NCBI RefSeq assembly: GCF_024713975.1
Contig: NC_091116.1
Coordinates: 12,058,986-12,122,985 of the forward strand
Source: Paralichthys olivaceus
Lineage: Eukaryota > Chordata > Actinopteri > Pleuronectiformes > Paralichthyidae
Length of the DNA stretch: 64,000 bases
Direction: 5' to 3'
Of this stretch, positions 36,241 through 49,787 are shown in pieces (within the stretch, counting starts at the first letter, position 1; the number at the start of each line of letters is the position of its first letter). Position numbers and translations under genes: made by a program. The notes under the pieces were generated by a model. That model was not told the origin of the DNA. It made no database searches and saw nothing but the letters and a program-made list of their open reading frames with translations.

Positions 36241-39200
36241 ATGGCGAGTCCTCCGGTAACGGGAGGACACCTGTTATCTAATGGGACGGCCGGTGTGAAG
36301 AAGTGCGGATACCTGAGGAAGCAGAAACACGGACACCGGCGCTTCTTCGTGCTCCGAGAGGCCACCGAGCACTTCCCCGCGCGCCTGGAGTATTATGAGA
36401 GCGAGAAGAAATGGAGGAACAAGTCCGCGGCCAAACGGGTGATAACTTTGGACTCGTGTCTGTGCGTAAACAAGCGAGCTGACGCCAAACACAAGCACCT
36501 CATCGCCCTCTACACCAAGGACGAGTACTTCTCTGTGGCTGCAGACAACGAGCAGGAGCAGGAGAGCTGGTTCACGGTTTTGACTGATTTAATAGCCGAA
36601 GGGAAAGTTTATGACGCCCCAGCATCCACCTCCTCATTGGTGGGCTTTGAGGAGACCAGCTACGGCCTCATCACTCCTGCAACAGCTGCCTACAAGGAGG
36701 TATGGCAGGTCAACTTGAAATCCAAAGGCTTGGGCCAGATCAAGAACCTCACTGGAGTGTACAGGCTGTGTTTGTCCAGCCGCACCATCAGCTTTGTGAA
36801 ACTGAACTCTGAAACCGCTGCAGTGAGTTTACAGCTCATGAACATCAGGAGATGTGGCCACTCGGACAGCTTCTTCTTCATTGAGGTGGGCCGGTCAGCG
36901 GTGACCGGGCCCGGGGAGTTCTGGATGCAGGCGGAGGACTCAGTGGTGGCGCAGAACATCCACGAGACCATCTTGGAGGCCATGAAGGCCATGAAGGAGC
37001 TGTCGGAGTTCAGACCACGCAGCAAAAGCCAGTCTGCCAGCACTAATCCCATCTCTGTGCCCACACGACGCAACCTCAACAACCTCCCTCCTAGTCAGAC
37101 AGGCCTGGTGAGGAGATCCAGGACAGATAGCATGGCAGCCACGTCCCCAGGGAGAAAGTTCACATCCTGTCGGATAAGAACGGCCAGTGAGGGAGATGGA
37201 AGCGTGACCCGGCCTGTGTCCATGTCCATATCTATGAATGGAAGCCCCACCAGTCCACACGCTGGAAATCTCAGCCGGTCTCACACCCTCAGTGCTCACT
37301 GCAAAATGCTCGAGTCAGCCTCCAACCTGCATCACAGCCGGTCCATGCCAGGGTCCAATTCCCCTCCAGCTGTCTCCAGCCCCATCAGCATGTCTCCCAG
37401 AGGGGGGGTGAGCATCTCCACTCCAGACAAAGCCAGGCGGCCATTCAGCTGCAGCGCCTCCATCTCTGGCTCCCTCAGTGACACTGGCTTCCTGTTATGT
37501 GATGATTACAGCTCCAGCCCAGGTGAACCCAAATTCCTCCCCCTGACCCGCAGCGACACCCCAGACTCCCTTTCCAGCACACCTCCGTCCAGTGACATCA
37601 GTGACCTTTGTGGCTACATGATGATGGAGGGCACAAATGGCAGCCGGCCTGGTGCTGGTCTTGAGGGACAGGCGTTCGACAAGGCTTACAGGAAGCGGAC
37701 GCACTCCCTCACCACGCCACGACAACAGCGGGTCGTAGCGCCACTGTCCTCAGCTTCCCTGGATGAGTACACGCTCATGAGGTTGGCTCACGGTCAAAAC
37801 TGTCACTCCGCTTCACCTAAAGTGTGCTACCCCGAGGATTATGGAGACATTCAAATAGGTTCGTCCAGGAGCTCAAGTAGTAACCTTGGCGATGATGGCT
37901 ACATGCCCATGACGCCAGGTGTCGCACCACCGTCTGGAAAGGTAGACAACTACGTGCCCATGAGCCCCATGTGTGTCTCAGCACCAAAGCAGATTGTGAA
38001 CCCCAGGGTGCATCCTCAGGCAGCTGCCAGCAGTGGCTACAAAACCAACTCCCCCTGCAGCAGCTCTCTAGAGGACAACGGCTACATGAGAATGTGGTGC
38101 AGCTCCAAGTCCTCCATGGACAGCCCCGACAGGCATGGTGAATACATGAACATGTCACCTGGAAACCCACCTCCACTCCAGACACCCCCTGACTACTTGG
38201 GCCTGCTAGCTGGTGAACCTGCGTCAGTGAGGTCAAATAACCAGGCCGGCTTCCACACACTACCTGCTAAACTCCAGGCCTCAAAGAATGAAGACAGCAG
38301 CCAGTATGTGTTGATGAGCCCGCAGAGCGTGAGGCAGCGAGCTGCAGAGTCCGACTATTACTCAGTGATGCAGCCCAGCGGGAGCCCCTCAGTTCTCTCT
38401 CCTGTCAGACACGGCCGGGCGGAGAGCCTACAATACAGAGGGAGGCTGGGCAGACCTAACAGGTTATCCCTCGACACCCTGAAGACCCTTCCCAGCATGA
38501 ATGAACACCCCCTGCCCGGAGAGCCTCGGAGTCCTGGGGAGTACATTAACATTGACTTCGGCGGCACCAGATTCTCCCCGCCCTCCACCCAGTCCACAGA
38601 GAGTCAGTCGTCGTCTCTGGGCTCCAGTGGCGGGGGCCTGGGGAGGCCGTCCCTGACAGACTACATGAACCTGGAGCTGGGCTCAAACTCACCCCGGGAT
38701 GCCGACACTCCTGCTGAGCACCTAGACACACTCCCCGTGTTCCACCTGGGTTGTGAGAAAGGCTCTCAGGGCCTCGACAGTGAGGTGAAAAGTGACTACA
38801 CAGAGATGACATTTGGGATGACCAGCTCGCCTCTACAGCTCGTTCCTCAGAGCTCAGCAAGGTACGTGTATCAGTGCTGGGAGGGAGCAGTTTTGAGACT
38901 GACTGGCTTAATCACAGGCAGACTGTGTGTAAAGTGTGTGAAAATTAACAATATGAACTAAAATAAAGTTAAACGCTGTTGTTATGAGAGGCAAAAAGAA
39001 GGAGATAAGCATGTTTAAGCTTTAAAGTTTTGGGTTGTGACTTGTGTAACAGTTTATATCATTCAACATTCAGTGTGTTTATCACTAAACATCTGTTATT
39101 GTGACTATTGCTCTCCAGCAGCCAGAGCAGCAGGGAGAAGAGACTCTCTCTGGAGGACCAGGGAGTCCCAGAAAGCATTGGGGTCTTCCTGCTCGGGGCC

Positions 39201-42200
39201 AGCTCCTCTGTCACAGTCGACCCTGACTGCTCCGCCAAGGTGATCCGGGCCAATCTGCCGGGACGTCGGCGCCACAGCTCAGAGACCTTCTCCTCCACCG
39301 CCACTGTGACTCCGGTCTTCCCCTCCTTCGCCCGTGGGGACACGGTGAAGAGGCCCAGCTCGGTGGAGAACATCTCCTCCCGGAGCAGCGAGGGCTCAGA
39401 CGAGGAGTACGGCAGCCCGGTGAACCGACAGGGTTCCTCTGGCTACCCGAGCGGACTGAATTACATTGCCTTGAACCTGCTGGACAACAGGGATGTGGAG
39501 AAATGTGAAGAACTGGTCGGCTTCAAACCCACCAGCAGCTGCAAGGGGGGTATCAATGGATTACACAGCGCTCCGTACGTCTGTTTGGGTTTCAAGGAGG
39601 CTGCAACCACTGCCAAAGGTGAGTGATGTTAATATCATATATGTCATATGTGTGTTATTGCTTGATAACTATTCTACACTTTCAGCTTGAAGGGCTCCAG
39701 GTATTTTACTTTTATTTGAATTTAATCTTGAGACACTTTGAGTTAAAACAAACGACAGAAACATTTTGGTTTCACTGTCCTGTACAGTTGGGAATCAAAC
39801 AGGAGAAGAAAACTAGGACGAAGGCAAACCTGCACTTCGTCTATATTCAAATTCAAACAGGCTCTGGATTTCTAAGCACGTAAGTAGGTGGTGCTTACTC
39901 TGCCTTCGGGTGCTCCTCCTGTGACACCAGGAGCTTATTTGTGGCTGAAACTGACAAACACAAAAACAGCAGTGTTGTGACGCAGGAGTGTCAAAATGAA
40001 AAAAAAGAGAGTCGCAATCTGTATTTTTCTTCCCTGCTTTTTTGGCTCAGTCGTTTTTGTCCATTCCCAGTATTTCCATCAGCATGTGAACGCAGCACGA
40101 GGCTGCGATGAAGCGTGACCAGGCTGAGAGCTTTGAAGTAAACAAGCACCATGACGGAGGAGGAAGCTGCCTCGCTGCCACAGCTGTGGGCTGCAGATAT
40201 ACCAAAAATACACGAGTGGACGTCGGCATTCCACCAACTATTATCATCAAAAATGGTGTTTTGGTAGAAAATGAACAAAAAGCTTTGTTATAACAAATTA
40301 CAGGCAACAGAGAGTCACTTGTTTTGGTGATAAAACAGTTTTACTACAGCTTGTTATTGGCAGTTGAAGCCACCTGTCAGATCTAATGTCACACTGAGCT
40401 GCAGGCCTTTCCGGCTGTTGTTTTTCAGCTGGGTGGGCAATAGGATGTGTTGCACATCGATGTGACCTCTACAGACCCTTTAATCCCATGATCAATACCG
40501 TGTCCTGGAGTATCCCAGTGAATCAAATAAAGCGGCGTGGGCAAGCAGACGGTGAAACAAAGAGCACGGTGTTGACATTAAAGTTTGTCCCCCACGCTGT
40601 TCACAGTCACATGTGTTTGTGAGCATGCACAGAAGTAGGTGTATGTGTGTGAGGGGCGAGGGGGGGGGGGGGGGTTCTCTTTGACATGTGAGGCCCAGCA
40701 CAAGTGGATGTGTGTGTGTGTGTGTGTCCTTCTGGGCAGTGAGGGAAAACAACAAAGTGAGTGAGTTGCTATGCAGCCATCAGGTAACTGGATGTCACAG
40801 TCCACATTCCAGCCAGAGCGAGTTTGAAAAGTTGCTGTGAGGGGGGGGGGGCTGTTTTTGTCGGCTCCAGGCCATTTGTATAGAAAGTGGCTTTTACGTC
40901 ACCCACAAGGCCCCTGTGTTTGAAAAGATACGTTATATTTGTTATATGACGCCCTGGTAAATAAAGAGGAATGCTCCGACTCAGTTACACCCATAGTATG
41001 AATTATTATTTTCTCAAAGAGCCTGAATTTATGCTCACTGAACATGAACCTAGTTGAGGTCAAATGGCTGTTTTGCAGTTAATTTATCAAATATCAACAA
41101 TATCTGCGTGCATGTTTGTTTGCTGTCATGTTTCAGTTTGCATTTGTCCTAAGCTCACATATGTGGAGGTTGTTGATTGTTTGTGACCAACAAGATGGAG
41201 GGAGAGGAGTCGAGCACACACGTGTGGACTCCAGCACGTACGCATGCAGAGCAGCCAGGGGTGTGTTTTTCTCCTTTTTCCCCCCAGTGGCATAGCTTGC
41301 ATCCGTGAACACTCGCCAGCGACGTGCAGAGAGCGCGGACGGGAGAGAGAGAAAGAGAGAGAGTGTGTTTTGTTTTCCAGTGCTGCTTGCCCGAGTGTGG
41401 GAGAGCGAGTGAGTGCGTGCATAATAGGGGAAGGATGGCACGTGAACTGCACTGCCCTTCTGCCTCATTAGGCTGTTCACTTAGCAGAAGTAAGACAAGC
41501 AGAGCAGCGAGGAGGGAGATGAAGCTCAGCCTTGTATGCTCGGTAGGAAGAGGAGAGGAGGAGGGGCTTGGGCTTTTTGAGCAACAAACACTCTCATGGG
41601 TGAGGCCCCCTTCAGCCTAGGTGCATTCTGGGAGAGCAGGAGCAAAGTTTACCTCCTTTATGCCAGAACACCATTGCATGTGGTCGATGATTTGAAGGGG
41701 TCTATTTGAACCCAAACCAAAATGCAACTGTAAAATGCCTCTCGGGGTGAAAGAGGTCAGAGTGCACTATGGGAGATTTTGGTTCATTAGGATGTAATGC
41801 TGTGCCCAAAAGTCTGCAGGTTTTCAATCCTCCACCTGATTAGTCTACCCTCTGAGTGAAATTCAGTGTGGCCAGAAATAAAACCTGCAGACTTGGGTCA
41901 GCAACTTCTGGAAGAACGCCATCGCTCTGTAGAAATAAGAAGCTGTTTGTCAGGATCAAAGTTCTGCCAATGTATCCAGGGAATTTAGCCTTTGTTCCCC
42001 AGACCCATGAAACGAAGTGACTGTGCTGCTTCCAGTCAGCGTAAGCTTTTGACAGCTGGATATGTCCTTTCTTTCTTTGCTCCGCCTCCAGTCAGCTTGG
42101 ACGTCTTAATGCCTGGCAGAGCGCTCCGGTGTTTGTTTACCTCTGGTTTTGTCAGCGGGCCAGCCCATGTGACTCTGAGGTGGTGTTTACCTCTGCCCTA

Positions 42201-42784
42201 ACCCAAGCTGCCCCTCTCCTCTTGCGGCACTGGCTAGCCGCAGCTCAGCCAGGTGGATGTTCTGTACCAGACCCAGATTAGCGCAGTCAGCCGTTCCCAC
42301 CGCCTCGTCTGACTAATACCTTTATCTGTAACAATCGGCTGCTGTGACGATTCAAGAAGCTCGATCAACACAGTGACATTATTCTTAAGACAGCTGGACC
42401 CATTTATAATGTTTGTTGTTGTGTCCCTCTGATGGTGTTTACACTGGTCTGTTGGAAATAACAGTGGGTATAAGATGGGGATAGAACAAGGGTGAGAAGG
42501 AGCAGTGCCATCTGATAAAATATCATTTATTGATAGATTTAAAACCCGGGTGTTACTCACAATCATTAAGTTTGTGCTTTAATGATTAGTAACACCTGTG
42601 TTTCCCTACTGTTAAAATGGCTGCAGTGAAAAAGGTTTTTACTCAACAAAATAAATAAGAGAATCATGAAAATAATTGAGACTGATGCATTTGTTAGATG
42701 TTTTATTTTCCTTTGCAAACGAAACAAATGGTCAAAGCAGCATATACACTGTAACCAGAGTGAGCAAACATGTAGCACTGCAGG

Positions 42785-42823
<39 letters not shown>

Positions 42824-43965
42824 ATGGCACAAGAAGGAGGGGGGGTAAAGTAGGCCGGGATGTTCCAGACAGAAGCGCTAGCTGCTAGATAACTGCATGG
42901 CCAGCTTTCCCCACTTTTAGCCAGCCACGGCTCCAGATGAGATTACGGACTCTGCAGGCGAGATTAGATGGCCAAGGGTAGATCAGTGAGAGCCAGCAGA
43001 TATTCCACAGCCAGCAGCTGGGGGAGTTTGTCATGCAAAGTGTCGGCATTTGATCGCTTCAGCATGTCTAGTTTGTTTTGTTGACTATAAGTGTGCACAC
43101 ATCAACAGAGTTGTAATTGGAAACTGGTGCAAAATCCTGTTTCAATGCAGCTTTTGAGGAATTGAGAAACTTGCAGCACATTTTGAGACTTTTTGAAGCG
43201 TTTCATCGGCCTCACAGTGATAGAAGAAGATAACCATATAATTATTTTGTGGTTGCAAGGCACATGACAGCAGTGAGGATAACATCCGCCTGGAAGGAAG
43301 TGTCCTAGCGTCTCTAGGGTTTTACTCCTTCATCCCTACACCCTCCTCCTCCCTAGCCCTGCACTGCTGGAGCCGTTGGCCCTTCCACCCATTGACCACC
43401 ATCCTGACTTGAAGTAAATCCCTCCTTCTTAGACCTTGCAATATCCCAACCCCCTCCTCCCCACACACAGACACACACACACATACACACATGATAGAAC
43501 AACACCAACAATATTTGTCACAACATGCAGGTTCTCTCTGTTTGTATAATATCAGCGAATGTGCCGCTGCTGCAGTTAACTGCTCCGCCTCTGCTCAGCG
43601 TGTGTCCATAGCAACACGCGACAGCAGAGCAGACCCCCAACCCCCATCACTCCACATCTGAGATTATGCAATTATGTCTCTTGCCGAATAGGCTTCCACT
43701 CGCAGCCCGGCACAGTCCAGGTTTTCATGAGCAACATAACTTACACAAAAAAATGTTAAATAGTACATCTGCAAGAGTCCATGTACATGTCACCGTGATT
43801 GATCTGGTGCATTGGTGCAATCTTATCGTTTTTGCTGGATGCAAGTGCTCATCCAGCAGGATGTGCATTAGACTAAAGTGCTGTTGTCATGTATAGCAAT
43901 AACTCAAGCTTTAATTTAAATATTTCCATTAAATCCTTTCTCCTCTCTTGTCTCTTTCAGACTGA
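36241..43965 (+). CDS. irs2: Insulin receptor substrate 2
   Basis: A cytosolic docking protein phosphorylated by the insulin and IGF1 receptors; it recruits PI3-kinase, GRB2 and SHP2. Coding exons 36241-38861, 39119-39618 and 43961-43965 join in phase to 3126 nt (1041 residues; human about 1338, from memory, longer in low-complexity stretches). PH domain about 20-120; PTB domain about 140-255. PI3K-type YxxM motifs start at 459, 554, 571, 615, 635, 689 and 853. YINI at 769 is a GRB2-type site; Tyr989 (NYIAL) and Tyr1027 (YVCL) fit SHP2 sites. The start MASPP matches human; the frame is open 33 nt further upstream, but 36241 is the homologous ATG. The last exon supplies only AC-TGA. In the kinase-binding region human RKRTYSLTTP (from memory) reads RKRTHSLTTP (485-493 region). 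Teleosts may carry irs2a and irs2b. Confidence 0.95.
38862..39118 (+). other. irs2: irs2 intron 1, 257 bp, with NAGNAG acceptor
   Basis: Exon 1 ends AGCAAG before GTACGTG. The downstream frame resumes after CTCTCCAG, immediately followed by CAG. Using either AG keeps the frame and adds or drops one serine. Without splicing the frame stops at 38961, about 170 residues short of the conserved C-terminus, so splicing is required. Confidence 0.75.
40660..40674 (+). repeat. Poly-G run in irs2 intron 2
   Basis: Fifteen consecutive G, followed 170 bp later by eleven more (40841-40851). Both are G-quadruplex candidates. Confidence 0.9.
42788..42822. repeat. GT microsatellite in irs2 intron 2
   Basis: An uninterrupted GT run of about 17 units. 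Confidence 0.95.
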
Positions 43966-44085
43966 GCGACTCCTCCATCATCACGTCCTCACCAAACTGC
44001 TGCTCTGCAAAAAAGAAAAGAATCAACGTTGCCCTTCCACTGGATTCTGTGGCCGTAAAGACCCTCTGGACCCTCTGCACACTCT

Positions 44086-44129
44086 CCACACACACACAAA
44101 CAAACACACACACACACACACACACACAT
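44086..44129. repeat. AC microsatellite in irs2 3'UTR
   Basis: AC repeats with a few AAAC interruptions, about 120 bp after the irs2 stop codon. Confidence 0.95.
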
Positions 44130-45175
44130 AGGATACAAGCATGTCACCAACTGTGCATGTCATGAGTGTGTGTGTGTAGGTGAGGGCTGCGTGACTTATT
44201 GGTGTGACTCATGTTCTCTGCGCCTTCAGACGACATATCTTCTGTGACCCAAATTTTCATCACCTGAGGTAGTCACTCAAAAATGAAACTCAAATGGTAT
44301 CCTCATACTATTTATTCACTTGAAGGTGGTTTTATGACGACCTGTACGTGTGCAAGATACAAATCATGACCAGCTACTATAGAAATGACCATGGAGCAAG
44401 GTACACTGAGTATATAACTATATTTAGGTTAAATAATTTATTTATTTTTGGAAGATGAATGTCTGATAAGACCCACCCGATGCCTTAATGTCTATACTGT
44501 CCTTACGTTTTCTATGGAATGACATAAATATTCTATTTCGGTACGTCTGTTTGGATCTACATCTCTATATCGTTATTCTCTAGTGGAAACTAGTTTACCC
44601 TTAAAATACATTATTTCTGATATGTACAGTGCATTCAGGCTGCTTGATGATTTATGGTATTGATATTAAAGTATTTTCTTAATTTATAATTTATTCTAAC
44701 CTAGTTAATTTTTTTGCCCAATCAAAACGCTGGACTTAAAGAAATATATTTCTAAATGTCTTTGAGAGTTATGCATGTGTGTGTATGTCAGCTCAGACCC
44801 CACGACACCAGGCACCTGAAAGCACTGGACCTCCCACAATTCCTCAGTCACTTGAGCCTGAAAACCTCAAACACTCCTACCTTCAAACCTCCTGTGATAT
44901 CATACCGTGGTCTAGTTGAAGGGGGGCGGAGCCAGTGGAGAATATCAAGGTTACGGGGGGGGGGCAACAACCACATCTGGCACCATCATGGACGTTCACT
45001 GGAGAATCAGCTGTCTGATAAATAAGCTGGTTAAAGTGATTTATATAACGTCGCATGTCAAACTGTGTAAAAACATGTATGACAACATTATAGTATAATA
45101 TAATGCTGAAATGTAAATGTATTCTAACATTCATGCAGCCTTTACGCACGTTTACCCTACCCAAGTATTATGCAT

Positions 45176-45188
45176 CCACTAGAGGGCA
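45176..45188 (+). promoter_or_regulatory. Candidate CTCF core motif, plus orientation
   Basis: CCACTAGAGGGCA fits the CTCF core CCASYAGRKGGCR at every position. It lies in the irs2 3'UTR. Occupancy cannot be judged from sequence. Confidence 0.45.
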
Positions 45189-48100
45189 GTGCATAGCCGT
45201 GAGTTTCCGACGATAACAAATATGGCGAGGGTGGAGGACGTTGTGATTATAACCGTGTGAGATAGAGCATAAGTTAAGAATAACCTTATCCTGTAATGTT
45301 AGCAAACGCAATCCTGAGATGTCATGAGACATTTTTCTGCTTTTTTTTTGAGGATACATTTCCGTCTCCAGTCAAAAATGAAAAAACGTTCAAATCCGCT
45401 GCCTCCATGGAGCTTTCAAAATGGATGCCAGAGAATTGGGATTTGAAAACCCTCTTTTCTATTTTTACACTGTGCTGACTCTGCCTGGCTACAACCCCCT
45501 CCAGTGTACATTAGATTGTAAATCATTGAACCACGTCTGAATGTATCACTGAGCTGGTGGGAATAACTCCACAGGAACACAACGTGGGGAAACAGTTGAG
45601 TAATATTGGAGCTGAACCACACAGTCGTGGTATCTATTTATCCACAGAGTCTTGAACGTGTATATATTGTGTACATAGACAGAGTTTAACTAAAATAACT
45701 ATTGAAAATACATAGAGAACTTAGATTTTACCTATGCTGCAATGATATTCCTGTGTAAAGACTTTGGCTACCGATTTTTAAAAAGGGGGAAGGGGTTTGT
45801 GCTTTGGGTTGTACAGTGTATTGTATGCTCCCTCACAGTCTATATGAAAAAAACTATTTTATTATAGAGATCTCTTTGCCTTGTTGACACACTTTACCTA
45901 ATGGCATATGCAATAGTGATACAGTCTAGTTTACAACCGTGGAACCAAATGTAACATTGCATCAACAGTTATTCTCTGCTCATGTTGTACATTTCTCTTC
46001 CTGCCAAGTGTTTTCATCGCTGGGAACGTTTGACATGTCTCGCAGCGCTTTGCCCGTTTCTGTGTCCGTGGACAGATTCTTCTTTTGCGGCTCGATCTCG
46101 GACTGACTCAGTTTGAATGTGTCATCGTCTTCCATTGTACATAGATCAATATACTGTTTATCATGATGCTCACAAGAGATGATAATGATTTATAAATTCT
46201 GGTAGTAAAGTACTGCTTTTGTCTGTATTGATTATGGATGGCAACCTGCAGAAATAAATGAATTTATTTAAAGAGGTACAACTTTGTCTTTGTTTGTTAT
46301 TGTTCAGCTCTCAATGGCATAGTGTTCCCTCTCAATACGACAATGTTTTAATATGTTACTGTAATAACTTCCACTGAGGAAAGCTTTACTGCCTCCGCCA
46401 AGGAGGTTACTGATGAGCGTGTGCACTTTGGTGCAGTCCAAAATAAAATCTGGTGAATTTAAACGTGGTTTCACAAGGGAACTGTGGGACGTTTCCACTC
46501 TATCCTGCTATTATACTGCATTTGGCACAGAGTCATTTCAACTCCCTTGTCAAGAGAGGATTTCCTACCTCCGTCCTGTGGAGACTGAGGAGCCGAACTC
46601 TCCAGCCAACACTTTCTTTCTCTGCCCGTGTTTTTATAGCAGATGGAGGCCGAAGCAGGAAGCTCATACAGAGCCAATGACTTCCTGCCACGCGTCTCAG
46701 AAAACAGTGAGTGCCGGGAGGTCAGGGGGTTCAACTCATGAAGTCAACAACACGTCTCACCTGTATCTCTCTCTCCCACACCGTCATGGCCAGATATCAG
46801 GAGTTCTCACACAAGAACCATTTGTTTCTTTACTGTACATTTATCTTTTTACACATGATCAGTATTAGATAGAGGAATGTTTTCCAATGACCTTGTTACA
46901 TTTCTCATTATAGGTTACTTATTATTAAGTCGCTTGAGAAATAAACCTGCTCTGTTTTTGAATTAACAAGATAATTAAGTCGTTAACTCAGATTTAATGA
47001 GATAAAAAAATCTGCTCTGATTTTCTGACGTCAGTATTAATAAGTCAACTTTTTTTTTTAAATTCTAATTGGGTTTGTTTGGTCTCACCCAGTGTCTCCT
47101 TAAAACACTGAACCCTGTAATCATTCAAAAAAATCCCACCCTCAGTGTGATTATGATGCATTTGTGACACATTAATATTCTGGGAAATACTTCACAAAGT
47201 TTCCAGTTCTCTGTGTGGATACACAAAACACACACTCACACACACACACACACCTCTGGCTGGTGTGTATTAATTAGCCGTATGAAACTGTCAGTGGGGC
47301 TCTGCTCTGCTGCCAGGCAGAAACCAGCCTTACGTAAGACCCCCACCACCAAGCCACCAGTAGGGACACAATGTTCCTCACCCCTCTCTGCACTGACTGA
47401 CTCTTTCTCTCCCTATTTCCAACAAGAGAAACCTGCACATTTCTGCTACGAAGGCAAACCGCAAGAGAAGCATGTAAAAATATGGCCTTTGATGCACGAT
47501 GCTTTTTGTTGTTACCGCTCGTCTTCCTCAACAAAAACAACAGCTTGTGTGTCATGGAGGAGAATTACTGTACGACAACAGTGAAGGGTTCCTAAAATAC
47601 AGTTCATAGGAAGCGTCTTTCAAGTGTGTGTGTGTCTGGTCTATTCCTGGATGCCCTCAATTATTCCCAAATTAGAATTCACAATCACATGGTTGTGCAC
47701 ACACAAGAAATAATTCATCACAGCTGTGATCCTGGAGCCATGAAATCTGTGTCATGGTCACAGGAGCTTGATTTGCTTCACTCGTGACATTTCTTTGAAG
47801 ATCAGGATATTTCCAATGTCACGCATCGCTTTCCAAAGTTGGGTTGTTGTGTAAAAACAGGTTGGCTTGTTAACCAAATACTGCAGTGTCAAGAAAGGGT
47901 TAGGGAAATTTAGTTGATTTGAATACACACACATACACACTGCAAGCTCTCTCTCAACATGCATGTGACAGCTGATACTTTAAAATGGAAATAATGATCC
48001 AAACAGCTATTTTCCGTCTGACCTGTGGACTTGATGCTCCCACTGTAATGTGCATCAGACTCTGTGGTGGATTACAAGCATGTGAGCGGGTCTTGCAGAG

Positions 48101-49787
48101 CAAATAACTGCGCCTTTAGTAACCTCGCCCACCTCGTGCTCCACTGGGCCTCCCTGCCAGCTTGCTGCCGTGCTGCGGTGCCGCTCTTGAGGGGATTGGG
48201 AGTTGCTGGCCCCATTATTTCTCCCTGAATCAGTCTGAGGAGGGTTTCAGTCAGGCTCATTGAACTCCGCCACGCAGCAGCAGGGCGGAACTGTGACCCA
48301 CTTACAGTAGCCAGCGCTGGTTGCACAAAGGAGATGCACACAGCTCTCGACATCCCACTTTCAAATATAACACACTGACATAGATTTTAGAAATACCACA
48401 CAAAACTAAAATAATAATTTCATCATGTAAATGTTGACTTGCAAATCTAGAAATCACACGATGCTTCATGAGTTGGACGAAAAGCTTAAAGCCCTCGTGT
48501 TCTAATAATGAGTGGATCGTTGGAACTGGAGCAAATAAAAGCCAAAAAAACCCAAAAGACGTCAGAGCATATTTTGTGCACGACCATTGGTGTGTTTTTA
48601 TCCGGCCTCTGAGAGTCGTGGACGAGACCTTGTACCAAGTAGATCAGTCCAAGATGTTGTGGTTTGAATTTGCTTGATGTGAGGTTACATTTTTAGGTGA
48701 GTGCACGAACGGAGGGAGTGAGTCCAAAATCTACAATGTCTGGAAAAGCAAATTTACCAGCCATGGGACTTGATGCGTTTTCTAACGGGGAGTGGGCCAA
48801 TAAAACATGATGACACTTTTTTTCAACTAAGGCGTCTACGTCCGGGGTTAAATGCAAACAAGGCCTCCCCAGGATAGGTAATTGAGTAGAGTAATCCAGC
48901 AAGGGACTGATGGGAGCTCCTGCCAACCAGTAATGCTTTTTTAGATCCAGTGTTCTCCTTTGGCCAGGGTGCCATGCTATCTTGGAGCTGTGTCCCTGCA
49001 GGACCTGGGCATGAAATCAAAATCAGGGAGCAGTAAGAGCCAACAGGATCTGGATGAAGTCGTGCTTCTCTTAACATCACCTCAACCTCTCGGGTCACCA
49101 CGCCACAGAATGAGGGTTTCAGAAGTCGGAGCGGTCTTTGAATAAAAGTCATTGCTGGAGCCGTGTCCCTACAGCATGAATAATAACGTTAGGAACCACA
49201 TTAGTGTCTTGTCACTTAATCCAACATTTATCATAAAAGATTCATGGAAAAGCAGCATAATGCAAAAAACACTTAATCCATAGGAAACGCAGCCTCTCTA
49301 CGTGACAACTGAGTTTAAGTATATTCGGTCGTGATCAAAAACCAAAACACGCAATCAGAGATTAGGAGTTACGGTGATTTAGATGCACACAGAAAGTCAC
49401 GTGTGTAAACCCAGTCGGCTCATCATTGTTTCCATCTGTGTGTGTCTGACGAAACAAAATTGAAGACACACAGAGCTGTGAAGAGATAATGAACATGTGC
49501 TATTGTTTGCACAGTTTGTTTTAATGAAGCTTTAACCTCTCCACTTACATCCCTTATAAATTCCAGCTCCAGTTCTCAGGTGTCATGTAGATTAACGACA
49601 CCTCTTCACACACACGAGTCAAACTCAGGAATTTGACCTCACCAAACATGTTTGATGTGAACACACCCTCGTGCTTTGATGATCCAGAATATGTGTCCCC
49701 GTTTTTATGAAGAACACCGCAAACATTCCTGTGTAGCACATACTGGTCATATTTGAAACCATATCGCTACGCTGTTATGCCTTTAGT

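Larger units (their letters stand above)
39619..43960 (+). other. irs2: irs2 intron 2, 4.3 kb
   Basis: Donor AAAG-GTGAGT and acceptor TCTCTTTCAG. The intron is non-coding, with poly-G runs at 40660-40674 and 40841-40851 and several CA/GT runs. Human IRS2 likewise has a long intron just before its last codons. If the intron is retained, the protein simply ends in Gly-Glu instead of Asp. Confidence 0.8.
43966..46270 (+). other. irs2: irs2 3'UTR (probable)
   Basis: AT-rich, non-coding sequence from the stop codon to an AATAAA at 46253-46258, just ahead of a T/G-rich stretch typical of a cleavage region. Contains an AC microsatellite at 44086-44129. The length (about 2.3 kb) suits the long 3'UTR of mammalian IRS2. 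Confidence 0.6.
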
